Of a DNA stretch of 64,000 nt, positions 28,426 to 37,320 are shown in pieces. The notes beneath the pieces were generated by a model. That model did not search any database. It worked only from the letters and a program-made list of their open reading frames with translations, and was not told where the DNA came from. The first letter of the stretch is position 1; every line of letters begins with the position of its first letter. Position numbers and translations under genes: made by a program. The stretch is taken from contig NZ_CP114035.2 in NCBI RefSeq assembly GCF_026898135.2, positions 2,087,501 through 2,151,500 of the forward strand. The letters run 5' to 3'. This DNA comes from Pseudomonas fortuita. Lineage in GTDB: Bacteria > Pseudomonadota > Gammaproteobacteria > Pseudomonadales > Pseudomonadaceae.

Positions 28426-29108
28426 CAAGCCTCCACCGGGGCCACCAAGCGCCCCGCATCCAGGCGGATCTGGCGGCGGCAGCGTCGGGCCAGGCGTTCG
28501 TCATGGGTGACCAGCACCAGGGTAGTACCGCGCTCTTTGTTCAGTTCAAACAACAAGTCGCTGATGCGCTCGCCTGTGTGGCTGTCGAGGTTGCCGGTGG
28601 GTTCGTCGGCAAACAACACCGCAGGCTGCGCGGCGAAGGCGCGGGCGATGGCTACCCGCTGCTGTTCGCCGCCCGACAGTTGGCGCGGGGTGTGGCTCAG
28701 GCGCTTGCCCAGGCCGACCCGTTCCAGCAGGCTGCGCGCCTGTTCGCGGGCGTCGCGGCGGCCGTCCAGTTCCAGTGGCAGCATCACGTTCTCCAGCGCA
28801 TTCAGGCTGTCGAGCAGCTGGAATGACTGGAACACAAAGCCCACATGTTCGGCACGTACCCGGGCGCGCTGGTCTTCATCCAGTGGCCCCAGGTCGGTGC
28901 CGGCGAGGAGGACTTTGCCCGCGCTGGGCTGGTCGAGGCCGGCGAGTAGGCCGAGCAGGGTCGACTTGCCCGAGCCCGAGGCGCCGACGATGGCCAGGCT
29001 GTCGCCTTTGGCCAGCTCGAGGGAGAGTGCGTGGAGGATGGTAAGGTCACCTTCCGCGCTGGGGACCACTTTGCTAAGGTTCTGCGCAACGAGTATGTTG
29101 GGGCCCAT
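28425..29108 (-). CDS. ybbA: ABC transporter ATP-binding protein, YbbA/LolD type
   Basis: A 227-residue ATPase with Walker A GASGSGKST, the Q-loop 'GFVFQSFQLL', signature LSGGEQQR, Walker B 'AVLFADEP' and the H-loop 'LVLVTHDERLA'. It belongs to the MacB/LolD/FtsE class that drives mechanical work on the inner-membrane permease rather than canonical import. Its ATG (29106-29108) faces that of tesA on the opposite strand. It is translationally coupled to the permease downstream. Confidence 0.95.
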   Translation of the reverse strand: MGPNILVAQNLSKVVPSAEGDLTILHALSLELAKGDSLAIVGASGSGKSTLLGLLAGLDQPSAGKVLLAGTDLGPLDEDQRARVRAEHVGFVFQSFQLLDSLNALENVMLPLELDGRRDAREQARSLLERVGLGKRLSHTPRQLSGGEQQRVAIARAFAAQPAVLFADEPTGNLDSHTGERISDLLFELNKERGTTLVLVTHDERLARRCRRQIRLDAGRLVAPVEA

Positions 29109-29118
29109 GGAGAATCCG

Positions 29119-29724
29119 ATGCGAGTGTGGTGGTTGAGTGCCGGTCTGGCCCTGTATTGCCTGGCTCAGAGCGCGGCGGCGGGAACACTGCTGGTTGTTG
29201 GCGATAGTATCAGCGCCGGTTTTGGCCTGGATACCCGCCAGGGTTGGGTCACCCTGTTGCAGACCCGTCTCAAGGACGAAGGTTTCGACGACAAAGTGAT
29301 CAATGCGTCAATCAGTGGCGACACCAGCGCAGGTGGCCACGCGCGGCTCCCGGCGCTGCTTGCCGCGCATAAACCGGACCTGGTGGTGCTGGAGCTGGGC
29401 GGCAACGATGGCCTGCGGGGGCAGCCGCCCGCGCAATTGCAACAAAATCTTGCCTCGATGATCGGGAGCGCGCGGCAGGCCGGCGCCAAGGTGCTGCTGC
29501 TGGGCATGCGCCTGCCACCCAATTACGGCGTGCGCTATACCACCGCTTTTGCCAAGGTGTATGAGCAGCTGGCCGCGGACATGCAGGTGCCGTTGGTGCC
29601 GTTTTTCCTCGAAGGGGTAGGAGGGGTGCCCGAATTGATGCAGGCCGATGGCATCCACCCGGCCCAGGGTGCCCAGCAGCGCCTGCTGGAAAATGCCTGG
29701 CCGGCGATAAAACCCTTGCTGTGA
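29119..29724 (+). CDS. tesA: Periplasmic acyl-CoA thioesterase / lysophospholipase / arylesterase TesA
   Basis: A 201-residue GDSL hydrolase. The signal peptide 'MRVWWLSAGLALYCLAQSAAA' leads into block I 'VVGDSISAGFGLD' with the nucleophile serine. Block III is 'LGGNDGLRG' and the Asp-His pair is in 'QADGIHPAQGAQQ'. The ATG at 29119 has GGAG 6 bp upstream. An earlier in-frame ATG at 29107 overlaps the start codon of the opposing ATPase gene and lacks a Shine-Dalgarno. It is divergently paired with ybbA as in E. coli. Confidence 0.93.
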   Translation: MRVWWLSAGLALYCLAQSAAAGTLLVVGDSISAGFGLDTRQGWVTLLQTRLKDEGFDDKVINASISGDTSAGGHARLPALLAAHKPDLVVLELGGNDGLRGQPPAQLQQNLASMIGSARQAGAKVLLLGMRLPPNYGVRYTTAFAKVYEQLAADMQVPLVPFFLEGVGGVPELMQADGIHPAQGAQQRLLENAWPAIKPLL

Positions 29725-29782
29725 TGCTTTAAACGGGGCGGGCTTTCGGCTAATGTTGCGCCCCCCGTTTCGAGTGCACCCG

Positions 29783-30073
29783 ATGCCGCGCCCTGCCTGG
29801 TCCCTGTATGCCTATCAACTGATCGAGCCCGACGAGCAGCTCGACCTGTTCGCCTGCCAGGAAATCCGTGTCCACCTGGTGGCCCGCCAGCTTGAGCTGG
29901 GCGTGCCGGTAGACCGTACCTTGTGCGGCGGTCTGCTGCCAGCGCAGCCGCGTTGGTCAGGGGTGCCGCGCGCGATCTACCGCGACAGCCGCCTGTGTGA
30001 CTTGTGCCGTGCCATCCTCGACGCTCAACGGCGCGGCATGCGCCCGGTCTGGCCAGAGCTGCAAGCCAGCTGA
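29783..30073 (+). CDS. Small protein of unknown function with a CxxC motif
   Basis: A 96-residue soluble-looking protein with 'RDSRLCDLCRAIL' near the C-terminus, a possible metal or redox CxxC. The rest ('LIEPDEQLDLFACQEIRVHLVARQLELGVPVDRTLCGG') has no family I recognise. Start ATG at 29783 is chosen because the ten upstream in-frame residues look non-coding. The ribosome site is weak. It lies between tesA and the L,D-transpeptidase gene on the same strand. Confidence 0.65.
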   Translation: MPRPAWSLYAYQLIEPDEQLDLFACQEIRVHLVARQLELGVPVDRTLCGGLLPAQPRWSGVPRAIYRDSRLCDLCRAILDAQRRGMRPVWPELQAS

Positions 30074-30186
30074 ACGGCACGCACCTTTCATCATCTGAAA
30101 CGCTTGCATCGCGCCAATGCCTCCCGCTTGCATCGGTGCGGGTGTACAATCGATCCTCTTGACCCACCTTTCGAAGGATTTACCGG

Positions 30187-31164
30187 ATGTTGCCGCGCTT
30201 TCCTGCCGTCACCCGTAGCCTGTCCCTGGCCGCCCTGCTGGTAGCGGGCCCCGCTGCTGCGCTGGAGCTGCCACTGCCACCGCCCGGTGAAGACATCGTC
30301 GGCCAGGTGCATGTGATCAAGGCAAAGTACGAGGACACGTTCGCCGACATCGGCACCGCCAACGACCTCGGCTACCTGGAAATGATTGCCGCTAACCCGG
30401 GTGTCGACCCTTGGCTGCCGGGCGCCGGTACCGAGATCATCCTGCCGACCCGCTACGTCCTGCCGCCGGGCCCGCGTGAAGGCATTGTCATCAACCTGGC
30501 CGAGTACCGCCTGTACTACTACCCGAAAGGGCAGAACGTGGTGCATACCTTCCCGCTGGGCATTGGCCGTGAGGGTTGGGGTTCGCCGATCGCCAACACC
30601 AAGATCACCGCCAAGACGCCGAATCCGACCTGGACGCCACCCGCTTCGATCCGCAAAGAGCACGCGGCGGACGGTGACATCCTGCCGACTGTGGTACCGG
30701 CTGGCCCTGATAACCCGCTGGGGCCGTTCAAGTTTACCTTGGGCGTGCCGGGCTACTTGATCCATGGATCGAACAAGAAGTTCGGCATTGGCATGCGTAC
30801 CAGCCACGGCTGCTTCCGGATGCTCAACAACAACGTGCTGGAACTGTCGAAGATGGTGCCTGTGGGCACTCCGGTGCGCATCATCAATGAGCCTTACAAG
30901 TTCGGTATCAGCGGCGGCAAGGTCTATCTGGAGGCGCACACGCCGCTGGACGATCAGGGTAACCCTTCGGTGGTCGACAAACACACCGCAGTTATCAATG
31001 CGCTGCTCAAGCGTGAAGACTTGGCCAATAACCTGCGCATGAACTGGGACATGGTGCGTGACGTGGTGGCTGCAGAAGATGGCATGCCGGTAGAAATTGC
31101 CGTGCCGGTCGAGACCCAGGGTGGCGCGCCAATGGTGTCGAGCATTCCGCCTGAACTGCAGTAA
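30187..31164 (+). CDS. L,D-transpeptidase (ErfK/YbiS/YcfS/YnhG family)
   Basis: A 325-residue periplasmic enzyme. A signal peptide ('SLSLAALLVAGPAAALE') precedes a LysM-like segment (about 40-95) and the YkuD domain. The active site is 'HGSNKKFGIGMRTSHGCFRM', with the SHGC cysteine as nucleophile. Family members join Braun-type lipoprotein to peptidoglycan or make 3-3 crosslinks. Its convergent neighbour is oprI, the Pseudomonas Lpp equivalent, so attaching OprI is an attractive but unproven role. Confidence 0.93.
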   Translation: MLPRFPAVTRSLSLAALLVAGPAAALELPLPPPGEDIVGQVHVIKAKYEDTFADIGTANDLGYLEMIAANPGVDPWLPGAGTEIILPTRYVLPPGPREGIVINLAEYRLYYYPKGQNVVHTFPLGIGREGWGSPIANTKITAKTPNPTWTPPASIRKEHAADGDILPTVVPAGPDNPLGPFKFTLGVPGYLIHGSNKKFGIGMRTSHGCFRMLNNNVLELSKMVPVGTPVRIINEPYKFGISGGKVYLEAHTPLDDQGNPSVVDKHTAVINALLKREDLANNLRMNWDMVRDVVAAEDGMPVEIAVPVETQGGAPMVSSIPPELQ

Positions 31165-31183
31165 GGTAATTGCGACACATCAC

Positions 31184-31210
31184 GGCCCGCCTAAGTGCGG
31201 GCCTTTTCGT
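31184..31210 (+). terminator. Terminator of the L,D-transpeptidase gene
   Basis: GGCCCGC and GCGGGCC arms around CTAAGT, followed by TTTTCGT. Confidence 0.75.
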
Positions 31211-31244
31211 GAATGTCGGGCGTGTTTGCCTGGCTGGCAGGCAA

Positions 31245-31280
31245 TAAAAAAGCCGACCCACAAGTGGGTCGGCTTCTTAA
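31245..31280 (-). terminator. Terminator of oprI
   Basis: AAGCCGACCCAC and GTGGGTCGGCTT arms around AA. On the minus strand it ends in a run of U (from the AAAAAA at 31245-31250), as a strong terminator for an abundant mRNA. Confidence 0.85.
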
Positions 31281-31296
31281 CAATCCGTGAGGATTA

Positions 31297-31548
31297 TTAC
31301 TTGCGGCTGGCTTTGTCCAGCATACGCAGAGCGCGCTCGTTGGCTTCGTCAGCGGTCTGCTGAGCCTTCTGAGCGGCTGCCAGTGCGTCGTCAGCCTTAC
31401 GGTAGGCTTCGTCAGCACGAGCTTGAGCGCGAGCTGCTGCGTCTTCAGTCGCAGTCAGACGAGCTTCGGTTTCTTTGGATACGCTGCTGCAACCGGTAGC
31501 CAGAACTGCGGCCAGAGCCAGAGCAGAGAATTTCAGAACGTTGTTCAT
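31297..31548 (-). CDS. oprI: Major outer-membrane lipoprotein OprI (Lpp homologue)
   Basis: An 83-residue lipoprotein of exactly the OprI length. The lipobox LATGC gives lipidated Cys20 followed by Ser, so it is sorted to the outer membrane. The mature part is an Ala-rich trimeric coiled coil ('[27 protein letters not shown]') ending in Lys, the residue that is joined to peptidoglycan. The ATG at 31548 has AGGGG upstream. The mRNA is expected to be very abundant. Confidence 0.96.
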   Translation of the reverse strand: MNNVLKFSALALAAVLATGCSSVSKETEARLTATEDAAARAQARADEAYRKADDALAAAQKAQQTADEANERALRMLDKASRK

Positions 31549-32056
31549 CGTGTTCCCCTTCAAGGACTTTCTATTAAAGAGCCATCTCTCAGGAAAGAGA
31601 AACTGGCCGGCGTACATAGTACCCATTACTTGTAGTAAGTAAACTGACTGAGCGCAAGAACTGCAAAAAAAATGTGGCTAGACGCCGTCCCGACAAGATT
31701 TGCGACGCGCACGTGAAAAAAACGTGCACGGTTCCCAAGCTGTTGTAGTACAGGAACTTTTTTGTTGAACTAACGGTGACTTTAACTGTCTTTGGACGTC
31801 TTAAGCCCTACAACATCCGGCGGCTATTGAGCGTACAGGGAAGAGTCGCTCTCTCAGCATTTTCACCCTTTTTTAGCCACCGCCACCTTGAGCAATCCCA
31901 TTCGCGGCGCCTACTATCTTGTGAGTGCCAGAGGCTTCGAACGATTACAATCGTCCAGAGGTCGAAGGGGCAACAGGTGGCGTCGAGGATTTTGCGCCGG
32001 ATAAACCACCATCGGTTAAGGTATGGGTCTGCCGAGAAGACCTGCGAGGAGTAGTG
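31549..32056. other. Intergenic region between divergent oprI and the acetyltransferase gene
   Basis: About 500 bp, noticeably richer in A and T than its surroundings. It should hold the oprI promoter and leader on the minus strand. A 6-bp hairpin with an A-run loop (GCACGT-GAAAAAA-ACGTGC) lies at 31709-31727. I could not fix a convincing -35/-10 pair, and short open frames here do not look coding. Confidence 0.5.
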
Positions 32057-32338
32057 ATGAGCGAAGCGCTGACCATCCACCATGACCAGGCCGGTCATCA
32101 GTTCGAGACCAACGTGGACGGTCATCGTGCCTATCTTACGTACATGGATCTGGGCAAGCAGACGCTGGACATCTATCGCACCTTCGTGCCCAACGCCTTG
32201 CGGGGCCGCGGCATTGCTGCCGCACTGACCGAGCGGGCTCTGGAGTACGCTGAACAGATGGGCTACACGGTGATCCCGTCCTGCTCATATGTGGAACGCT
32301 ACATGGAGCGCCAGCAGCGGCACTCGAGCAAGGCCTGA
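32057..32338 (+). CDS. Small GNAT-fold N-acetyltransferase (YjdJ-like)
   Basis: A 93-residue minimal GNAT domain. The acetyl-CoA pyrophosphate-binding loop is 'VPNALRGRGIAAALTERALEYAEQMG', and the end 'VIPSCSYVERYMERQ' is typical of the small YjdJ/YidJ group. ATG at 32057 follows GCGAGGAG. An in-frame extension of 44 codons upstream lacks GNAT similarity. The substrate is unknown. Confidence 0.88.
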   Translation: MSEALTIHHDQAGHQFETNVDGHRAYLTYMDLGKQTLDIYRTFVPNALRGRGIAAALTERALEYAEQMGYTVIPSCSYVERYMERQQRHSSKA

Positions 32339-32348
32339 CGCACCCCTA

Positions 32349-32464
32349 AAAAAGCGGGGCCGCTTCGCGCCCCATCGCGGCACAAGGCCGCTCCTACAGG
32401 AAATCGCATAGACCTGTGGGAGCGGCCTTGTGCCGCGATGGGGCGCGAAGCGGCCCCGCTTTTT
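32349..32464. repeat. REP pair forming a 52-bp near-perfect inverted repeat
   Basis: Left arm 32349-32400 and right arm 32413-32464 match at 51 of 52 positions around a 12-nt loop. The inner parts are REP units (GCGGCACAAGGCCGCTCC), and the outer ends carry A5 and T5 tracts. It separates the convergent acetyltransferase and DAHP synthase genes and can act as a terminator in both directions. Confidence 0.88.
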
Positions 32465-32473
32465 CTACATCAC

Positions 32474-33550
32474 TCAGCCACGCTTACGCTGCGGCAGCAC
32501 ATCCTTGAGCTTGGCGTGCATGCTGCGCAGGGTCTTCTCGGTCGCCGACCAGTCGATGCACGAGTCGGTAATCGAGACGCCGTACTGCAATTCGTTCAAA
32601 TCTTTCGGAATCGACTGGCAGCCCCAGTTCAGGTGGCTTTCGACCATCAGGCCGATGATCGACTGGTTGCCTTCCAGAATCTGGTTGGCAACGTTCTCCA
32701 TTACCAGTGGTTGCAGGGCCGGGTCCTTGTTGGAGTTGGCGTGGCTGCAATCGACCATGATGTTGGCCTTGATCTTGGCCTTGGCCAGGTCCTGCTCGCA
32801 CAGGGCGACGCTGACCGAGTCGTAGTTAGGCTTGCCGTTACCGCCGCGCAGTACCACGTGGCCATACGGATTACCCTTGGTGGTGACGATCGACACGCCG
32901 CCTTCCTGGTTGATGCCGAGGAAGCGGTGTGGCTTGGACACCGACTGCAGGGCATTGATGGCAACGGTCAGGCCGCCATCAGTGCCGTTCTTGAAGCCGA
33001 CCGCCGAGGACAGGCCTGAGGCCATTTCGCGGTGGGTCTGCGATTCGGTGGTGCGGGCGCCGATGGCCGACCAGCTGATCAGGTCTTGCAGGTATTGCGG
33101 GGAAATCGGGTCCAGTGCTTCGGTAGCGGTCGGCAGGCCCATTTCGGCCAGATCCAGCAGCAACTGACGGCCGATGTGCAGGCCATCCTGGATCTTGAAC
33201 GAGTCATCCAGGTACGGGTCGTTGATCAGGCCTTTCCAGCCGACGGTGGTGCGCGGCTTTTCGAAGTACACACGCATGACCAGGTACAGCGTATCGGACA
33301 CTTCTTCGGCCAGTACCTTCAGGCGCTCGGCGTATTCGTGGGCGGCCTTGATGTCGTGGATGGAGCAAGGGCCGACCACGACGAACAGGCGATGGTCCTT
33401 GCCGTCGAGAATATTGCGCACCACTTCACGGCCGGCAGTCACGGTCTGCAGGGCCTTGGCGCTGAGGGGGATTTCCTTCTTGAGCTGATCGGGGGTGATC
33501 AGGGTCTCGTTGGAGGCAACGTTCAAGTCATCGATCGGTAAATCAGCCAT
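32474..33550 (-). CDS. aroF: 3-deoxy-7-phosphoheptulonate (DAHP) synthase, class I (AroF/AroG type)
   Basis: A 358-residue enzyme condensing PEP and erythrose-4-phosphate in the first shikimate step. Visible signatures are 'VVVGPCSIHDIKAAHEYAERL', the PEP-binding 'RVYFEKPRTTVGWKGLINDP', 'PTATEALDPISPQYLQDLISWSAIGARTTESQ' in two parts, and 'NIMVDCSHANSNKDP' with metal ligands. Start ATG 33550 ('MADLPIDDLN') is chosen over an upstream in-frame ATG. The feedback amino acid (Tyr, Phe or Trp) cannot be told by eye. The symbol follows what I recall of P. putida. Confidence 0.93.
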   Translation of the reverse strand: MADLPIDDLNVASNETLITPDQLKKEIPLSAKALQTVTAGREVVRNILDGKDHRLFVVVGPCSIHDIKAAHEYAERLKVLAEEVSDTLYLVMRVYFEKPRTTVGWKGLINDPYLDDSFKIQDGLHIGRQLLLDLAEMGLPTATEALDPISPQYLQDLISWSAIGARTTESQTHREMASGLSSAVGFKNGTDGGLTVAINALQSVSKPHRFLGINQEGGVSIVTTKGNPYGHVVLRGGNGKPNYDSVSVALCEQDLAKAKIKANIMVDCSHANSNKDPALQPLVMENVANQILEGNQSIIGLMVESHLNWGCQSIPKDLNELQYGVSITDSCIDWSATEKTLRSMHAKLKDVLPQRKRG

Positions 33551-33783
33551 CGTGTTACTCGTCAGGTCACGGGTGCCGGCCGCCAACTATCCCCGTGCGG
33601 CCCAGCAGCAAGAATAATCGCAGCGGGGAGCCGAACCTTAGCGCGTTACGGGTGGCGCGACAATGGGCGCAAGTCCCGTCAGCGTGCTGTTTTACCTGCT
33701 CCTTTAGCGCGCTGGTGTCGATGGGCTACCTGACAGTGCGCAAGCGGTGTAAAAAGAAGGCTGATATTTCCCGGGAGGTCCGC

Positions 33784-34731
33784 ATGCATCCGCACACACC
33801 ACGCATTGGCATCATTGGCAGTGGGGCTATCGGTGGCTTCTATGGTGTGATGCTGGCTCGCGCGGGTTTCGACGTGCATTTTCTGCTGCGCAGCGAGTAT
33901 CAGGTTGTACGCGAACAGGGGTTGGCGCTGGACAGTGCGGTGCACGGCAAGCTGCTGATGAAGGTGCAGGCCTATGCCAATGCCGCAGATATGCCGGCTT
34001 GCGACTGGTTACTGGTCGGTGCCAAGGCCACCAGCAATGACCAGCTGGCGCCTGTGATCGTGCAGGCTGCTGCGCCGGGCGCCAAGGTTTTACTGCTGCA
34101 AAACGGCCTGGGTGTGGAAGAGCAGCTGCGTCCGGCATTACGTGGCGACATGCACCTGCTCGGCGGCCTGTGCTTCATCTGCGTCAACCGCCACGCGCCG
34201 GGTGTAATTCGTCACCAGGCCCTGGGGGCGGTCAACCTGGGCTATCACAGTGGGCCGGCCCGTGAGGGTGGTGCCGCAGTTGTCAGGGAAGGTGCCGGGT
34301 TGTTCCAGGCGGCGGGCATCGATTCGCAGGCCATGCCGAACCTGGACTTGGCGCGCTGGCAGAAGCTTGTATGGAACGTGCCTTATAACGGCCTGTCGGT
34401 GCTGCTGGGTGAAGGCACCACCGGGCTGATGGCAAGCAGCCACAGCCGTGCCCTGATACAGGCCTTGATGGCTGAGGTGGTGCAAGGCGCTGGCGCCTGC
34501 GGGCACGTATTGCCCGAGGGCTATGCCGAGCACCTGTTCCAGATGACTGAGCGCATGCCCGACTACTGGCCAAGCATGTATCACGACTATGCCCTCATGC
34601 GCCCGTTGGAACTGCAGGCTATCTATGCTGAACCGCTGGCGCGTGCACGTGCGGCAGGCTGCAGCTTGCCACGCACCGAAACGTTGTACCAGGCACTGAG
34701 TTTTCTCGACGACAGCGATCGACCCCGCTGA
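33784..34731 (+). CDS. panE: Ketopantoate reductase family protein (PanE/ApbA)
   Basis: A 315-residue NADPH-dependent reductase. The Rossmann motif is 'GIIGSGAIGGFYGVMLARAGFDV' and the central catalytic region contains 'WQKLVWNVPYNGLSVLLGEGT' with the conserved Lys and Asn. The C-domain 'DYWPSMYHDYALMRPLELQAIYAEPL' matches the P/S-M-x-D motif of the family. Pseudomonads carry more than one paralogue, so the pantothenate role is probable but not certain. GGGAGG precedes the ATG at 33784. Confidence 0.85.
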   Translation: MHPHTPRIGIIGSGAIGGFYGVMLARAGFDVHFLLRSEYQVVREQGLALDSAVHGKLLMKVQAYANAADMPACDWLLVGAKATSNDQLAPVIVQAAAPGAKVLLLQNGLGVEEQLRPALRGDMHLLGGLCFICVNRHAPGVIRHQALGAVNLGYHSGPAREGGAAVVREGAGLFQAAGIDSQAMPNLDLARWQKLVWNVPYNGLSVLLGEGTTGLMASSHSRALIQALMAEVVQGAGACGHVLPEGYAEHLFQMTERMPDYWPSMYHDYALMRPLELQAIYAEPLARARAAGCSLPRTETLYQALSFLDDSDRPR

Positions 34732-34866
34732 GCTGGCTTTGACCCCGATGGCGCGATTTTGCGGGGCCTCCAGCCCGTGCCGGTAGCGCGCCGGACGGCA
34801 AAGCGTGTGTCCGGTGCGCTGCTAAGCTGAAGCTTGCTCTGCCGCTGCGGCAGTCGAGGAGGTCGA

Positions 34867-35364
34867 ATGATCCGCTCCATGCTGTACGCCACCGACCTCG
34901 GTGTCTACGCCCCTTTTGTGATGCAGCACGCGCTGGCCTTGGCGCGCACGTTCAATGCCGAGCTGTATGTGATCCATGCGGTGGAGCCAATGGGGCAATT
35001 CGCCGAATCCCTGCTGCAAAGCTATCTCGATGAGCAGACGCTTGACCAGTTGCACAGCCAGGGGGTGAGCACGGTGATGGCCAACATTGAGCAGCGCGTG
35101 CTGGAGAGCTTCCGCGATGAGCTGGGCGAGGAGGCCGACCTGGCAGTGATCAAAGCGGTGCGGGTACGCCAAGGTGACCCCGCGCAGGTGATCCTTGACC
35201 AGGCGCAGCGGTTGAGCGTTGACCTGTTGATTTTCGGCAGCCACAGCGCCGGTGCCGGTGTGGATGTGCCCTTGGGGCGTACGGCGGTGCGGCTGCTGCA
35301 GCTGTCGCCGGTGCCGGTGTACATGGTGCCGTTGGCGCAGCATCTGGGGCGTAGGAAAGTGTGA
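34867..35364 (+). CDS. Universal stress protein (UspA family)
   Basis: A 165-residue single-domain Usp. It starts 'MIRSMLYATDLG' (β1 with the conserved Asp). The nucleotide-binding region appears as 'GSHSAGAGVDVPLGRTAVRLLQLSPVPVYMVP', a relaxed version of the G-2x-G-9x-G(S/T) motif, so ATP binding is uncertain. GAGGTCG precedes the ATG. It stands alone between panE and cysB. Confidence 0.88.
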   Translation: MIRSMLYATDLGVYAPFVMQHALALARTFNAELYVIHAVEPMGQFAESLLQSYLDEQTLDQLHSQGVSTVMANIEQRVLESFRDELGEEADLAVIKAVRVRQGDPAQVILDQAQRLSVDLLIFGSHSAGAGVDVPLGRTAVRLLQLSPVPVYMVPLAQHLGRRKV

Positions 35365-35432
35365 AGATGGCCGTAGGCTGTTTGCGGGGGCATGTAACAA
35401 AATAGTTCTAGATTTATTTCCAGAACCACTAA

Positions 35433-36467
<1,035 letters not shown>

Positions 36468-36480
36468 TCCACGATTGCAG

Positions 36481-36499
36481 GGGGCTGCAAAGCAGCCCC
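36481..36499. terminator. Short hairpin between cysB and cysH
   Basis: GGGGCTGC-AAA-GCAGCCCC lies 13 bp after cysB in the convergent gap with cysH. It has no T-run and is one of several copies of this motif in the window. Confidence 0.5.
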
Positions 36500-36506
36500 G
36501 GCTATC

Positions 36507-37241
36507 TCAAGCCTTGCTGATCAGGTTGCCTGCGTGCAACCCGCATTCCTTCTGCGTTGACTCTTCCCACCACCAACGCCCTTCGCGCTCATGCTGGTTT
36601 GGCAGTACCGGGCGGGTGCATGGCTCGCAGCCGATGCTGATGAAGCCGCGCTCATGCAGGCTGTTGTATGGCAGCTCAAGCATGCGGATATAACCCCACA
36701 CTTCTTCACTGCTCATCTGCGCCAGCGGGTTGAATTTGTAGAGGGTGCGCTCGGGCGTGGAGAAAGCGCTGTCGATTTCCAGTGCCGCCACCTGGCTGCG
36801 GGTGCCTGGGCTCTGGTCGCGGCGCTGGCCGGTAGCCCAGGCGCTCACGGTGGCCAACTTGCGGCGCAGCGGCTCGATCTTGCGAATACCGCAGCACTCG
36901 CCGTGGCCGTCCTTGTAGAAGCTGAACAGGCCCTTTTCCTTGACGAACGGGTCGAGTTTGGCACGGTCGGGGCTGAGCAGTTCAATCGGCAGGTTGTACT
37001 GCTCGCGCACCTGGTCGATGAACCGGTAGGTCTCCGGGTGCAGGCGGCCGGTGTCGAGGCTGAACACCTTGACCTGCTTGTTCAGCTTCCAGGCCATGTC
37101 GACCAGCACCACGTCCTCGGCGCCGCTGAAGGAAATCCACAGGTCATCACCAAAATGCTCGAAGGCGAGCTTCAGAATATCCTGTGGGGACTTGTTGGCG
37201 TAGGTCGCGGCCAGGGCGGCGACGTCGAAGGGTTGGCTCAT
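36507..37241 (-). CDS. cysH: Assimilatory adenylylsulfate (APS/PAPS) reductase CysH
   Basis: A 244-residue enzyme reducing activated sulfate to sulfite with thioredoxin. The PP-loop-type core has '[22 protein letters not shown]'. The pair '[14 protein letters not shown]' and '[11 protein letters not shown]' supplies the four cysteines of a [4Fe-4S] cluster, which marks the APS-using type rather than the E. coli PAPS type. The C-terminal 'KECGLHAGN' carries the catalytic cysteine. Confidence 0.95.
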   Translation of the reverse strand: MSQPFDVAALAATYANKSPQDILKLAFEHFGDDLWISFSGAEDVVLVDMAWKLNKQVKVFSLDTGRLHPETYRFIDQVREQYNLPIELLSPDRAKLDPFVKEKGLFSFYKDGHGECCGIRKIEPLRRKLATVSAWATGQRRDQSPGTRSQVAALEIDSAFSTPERTLYKFNPLAQMSSEEVWGYIRMLELPYNSLHERGFISIGCEPCTRPVLPNQHEREGRWWWEESTQKECGLHAGNLISKA

Positions 37242-37320
37242 CAGGCGGTTTCCATCTTGGCTGTGGCGCTGTGCGCTCGTAGTGAGGTGATGGTAACAAA
37301 AAAACGCGGGCTAGACGGAC

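Noticed and set aside
28417-29118. A long N-terminal extension of TesA
   Set aside because: It is antisense to the ABC ATPase and precedes a clear signal peptide with its own ribosome site.
31925-32056. A 44-codon extension of the small acetyltransferase
   Set aside because: No GNAT similarity; ATG at 32057 has GAGGAG and gives the normal size of the family.
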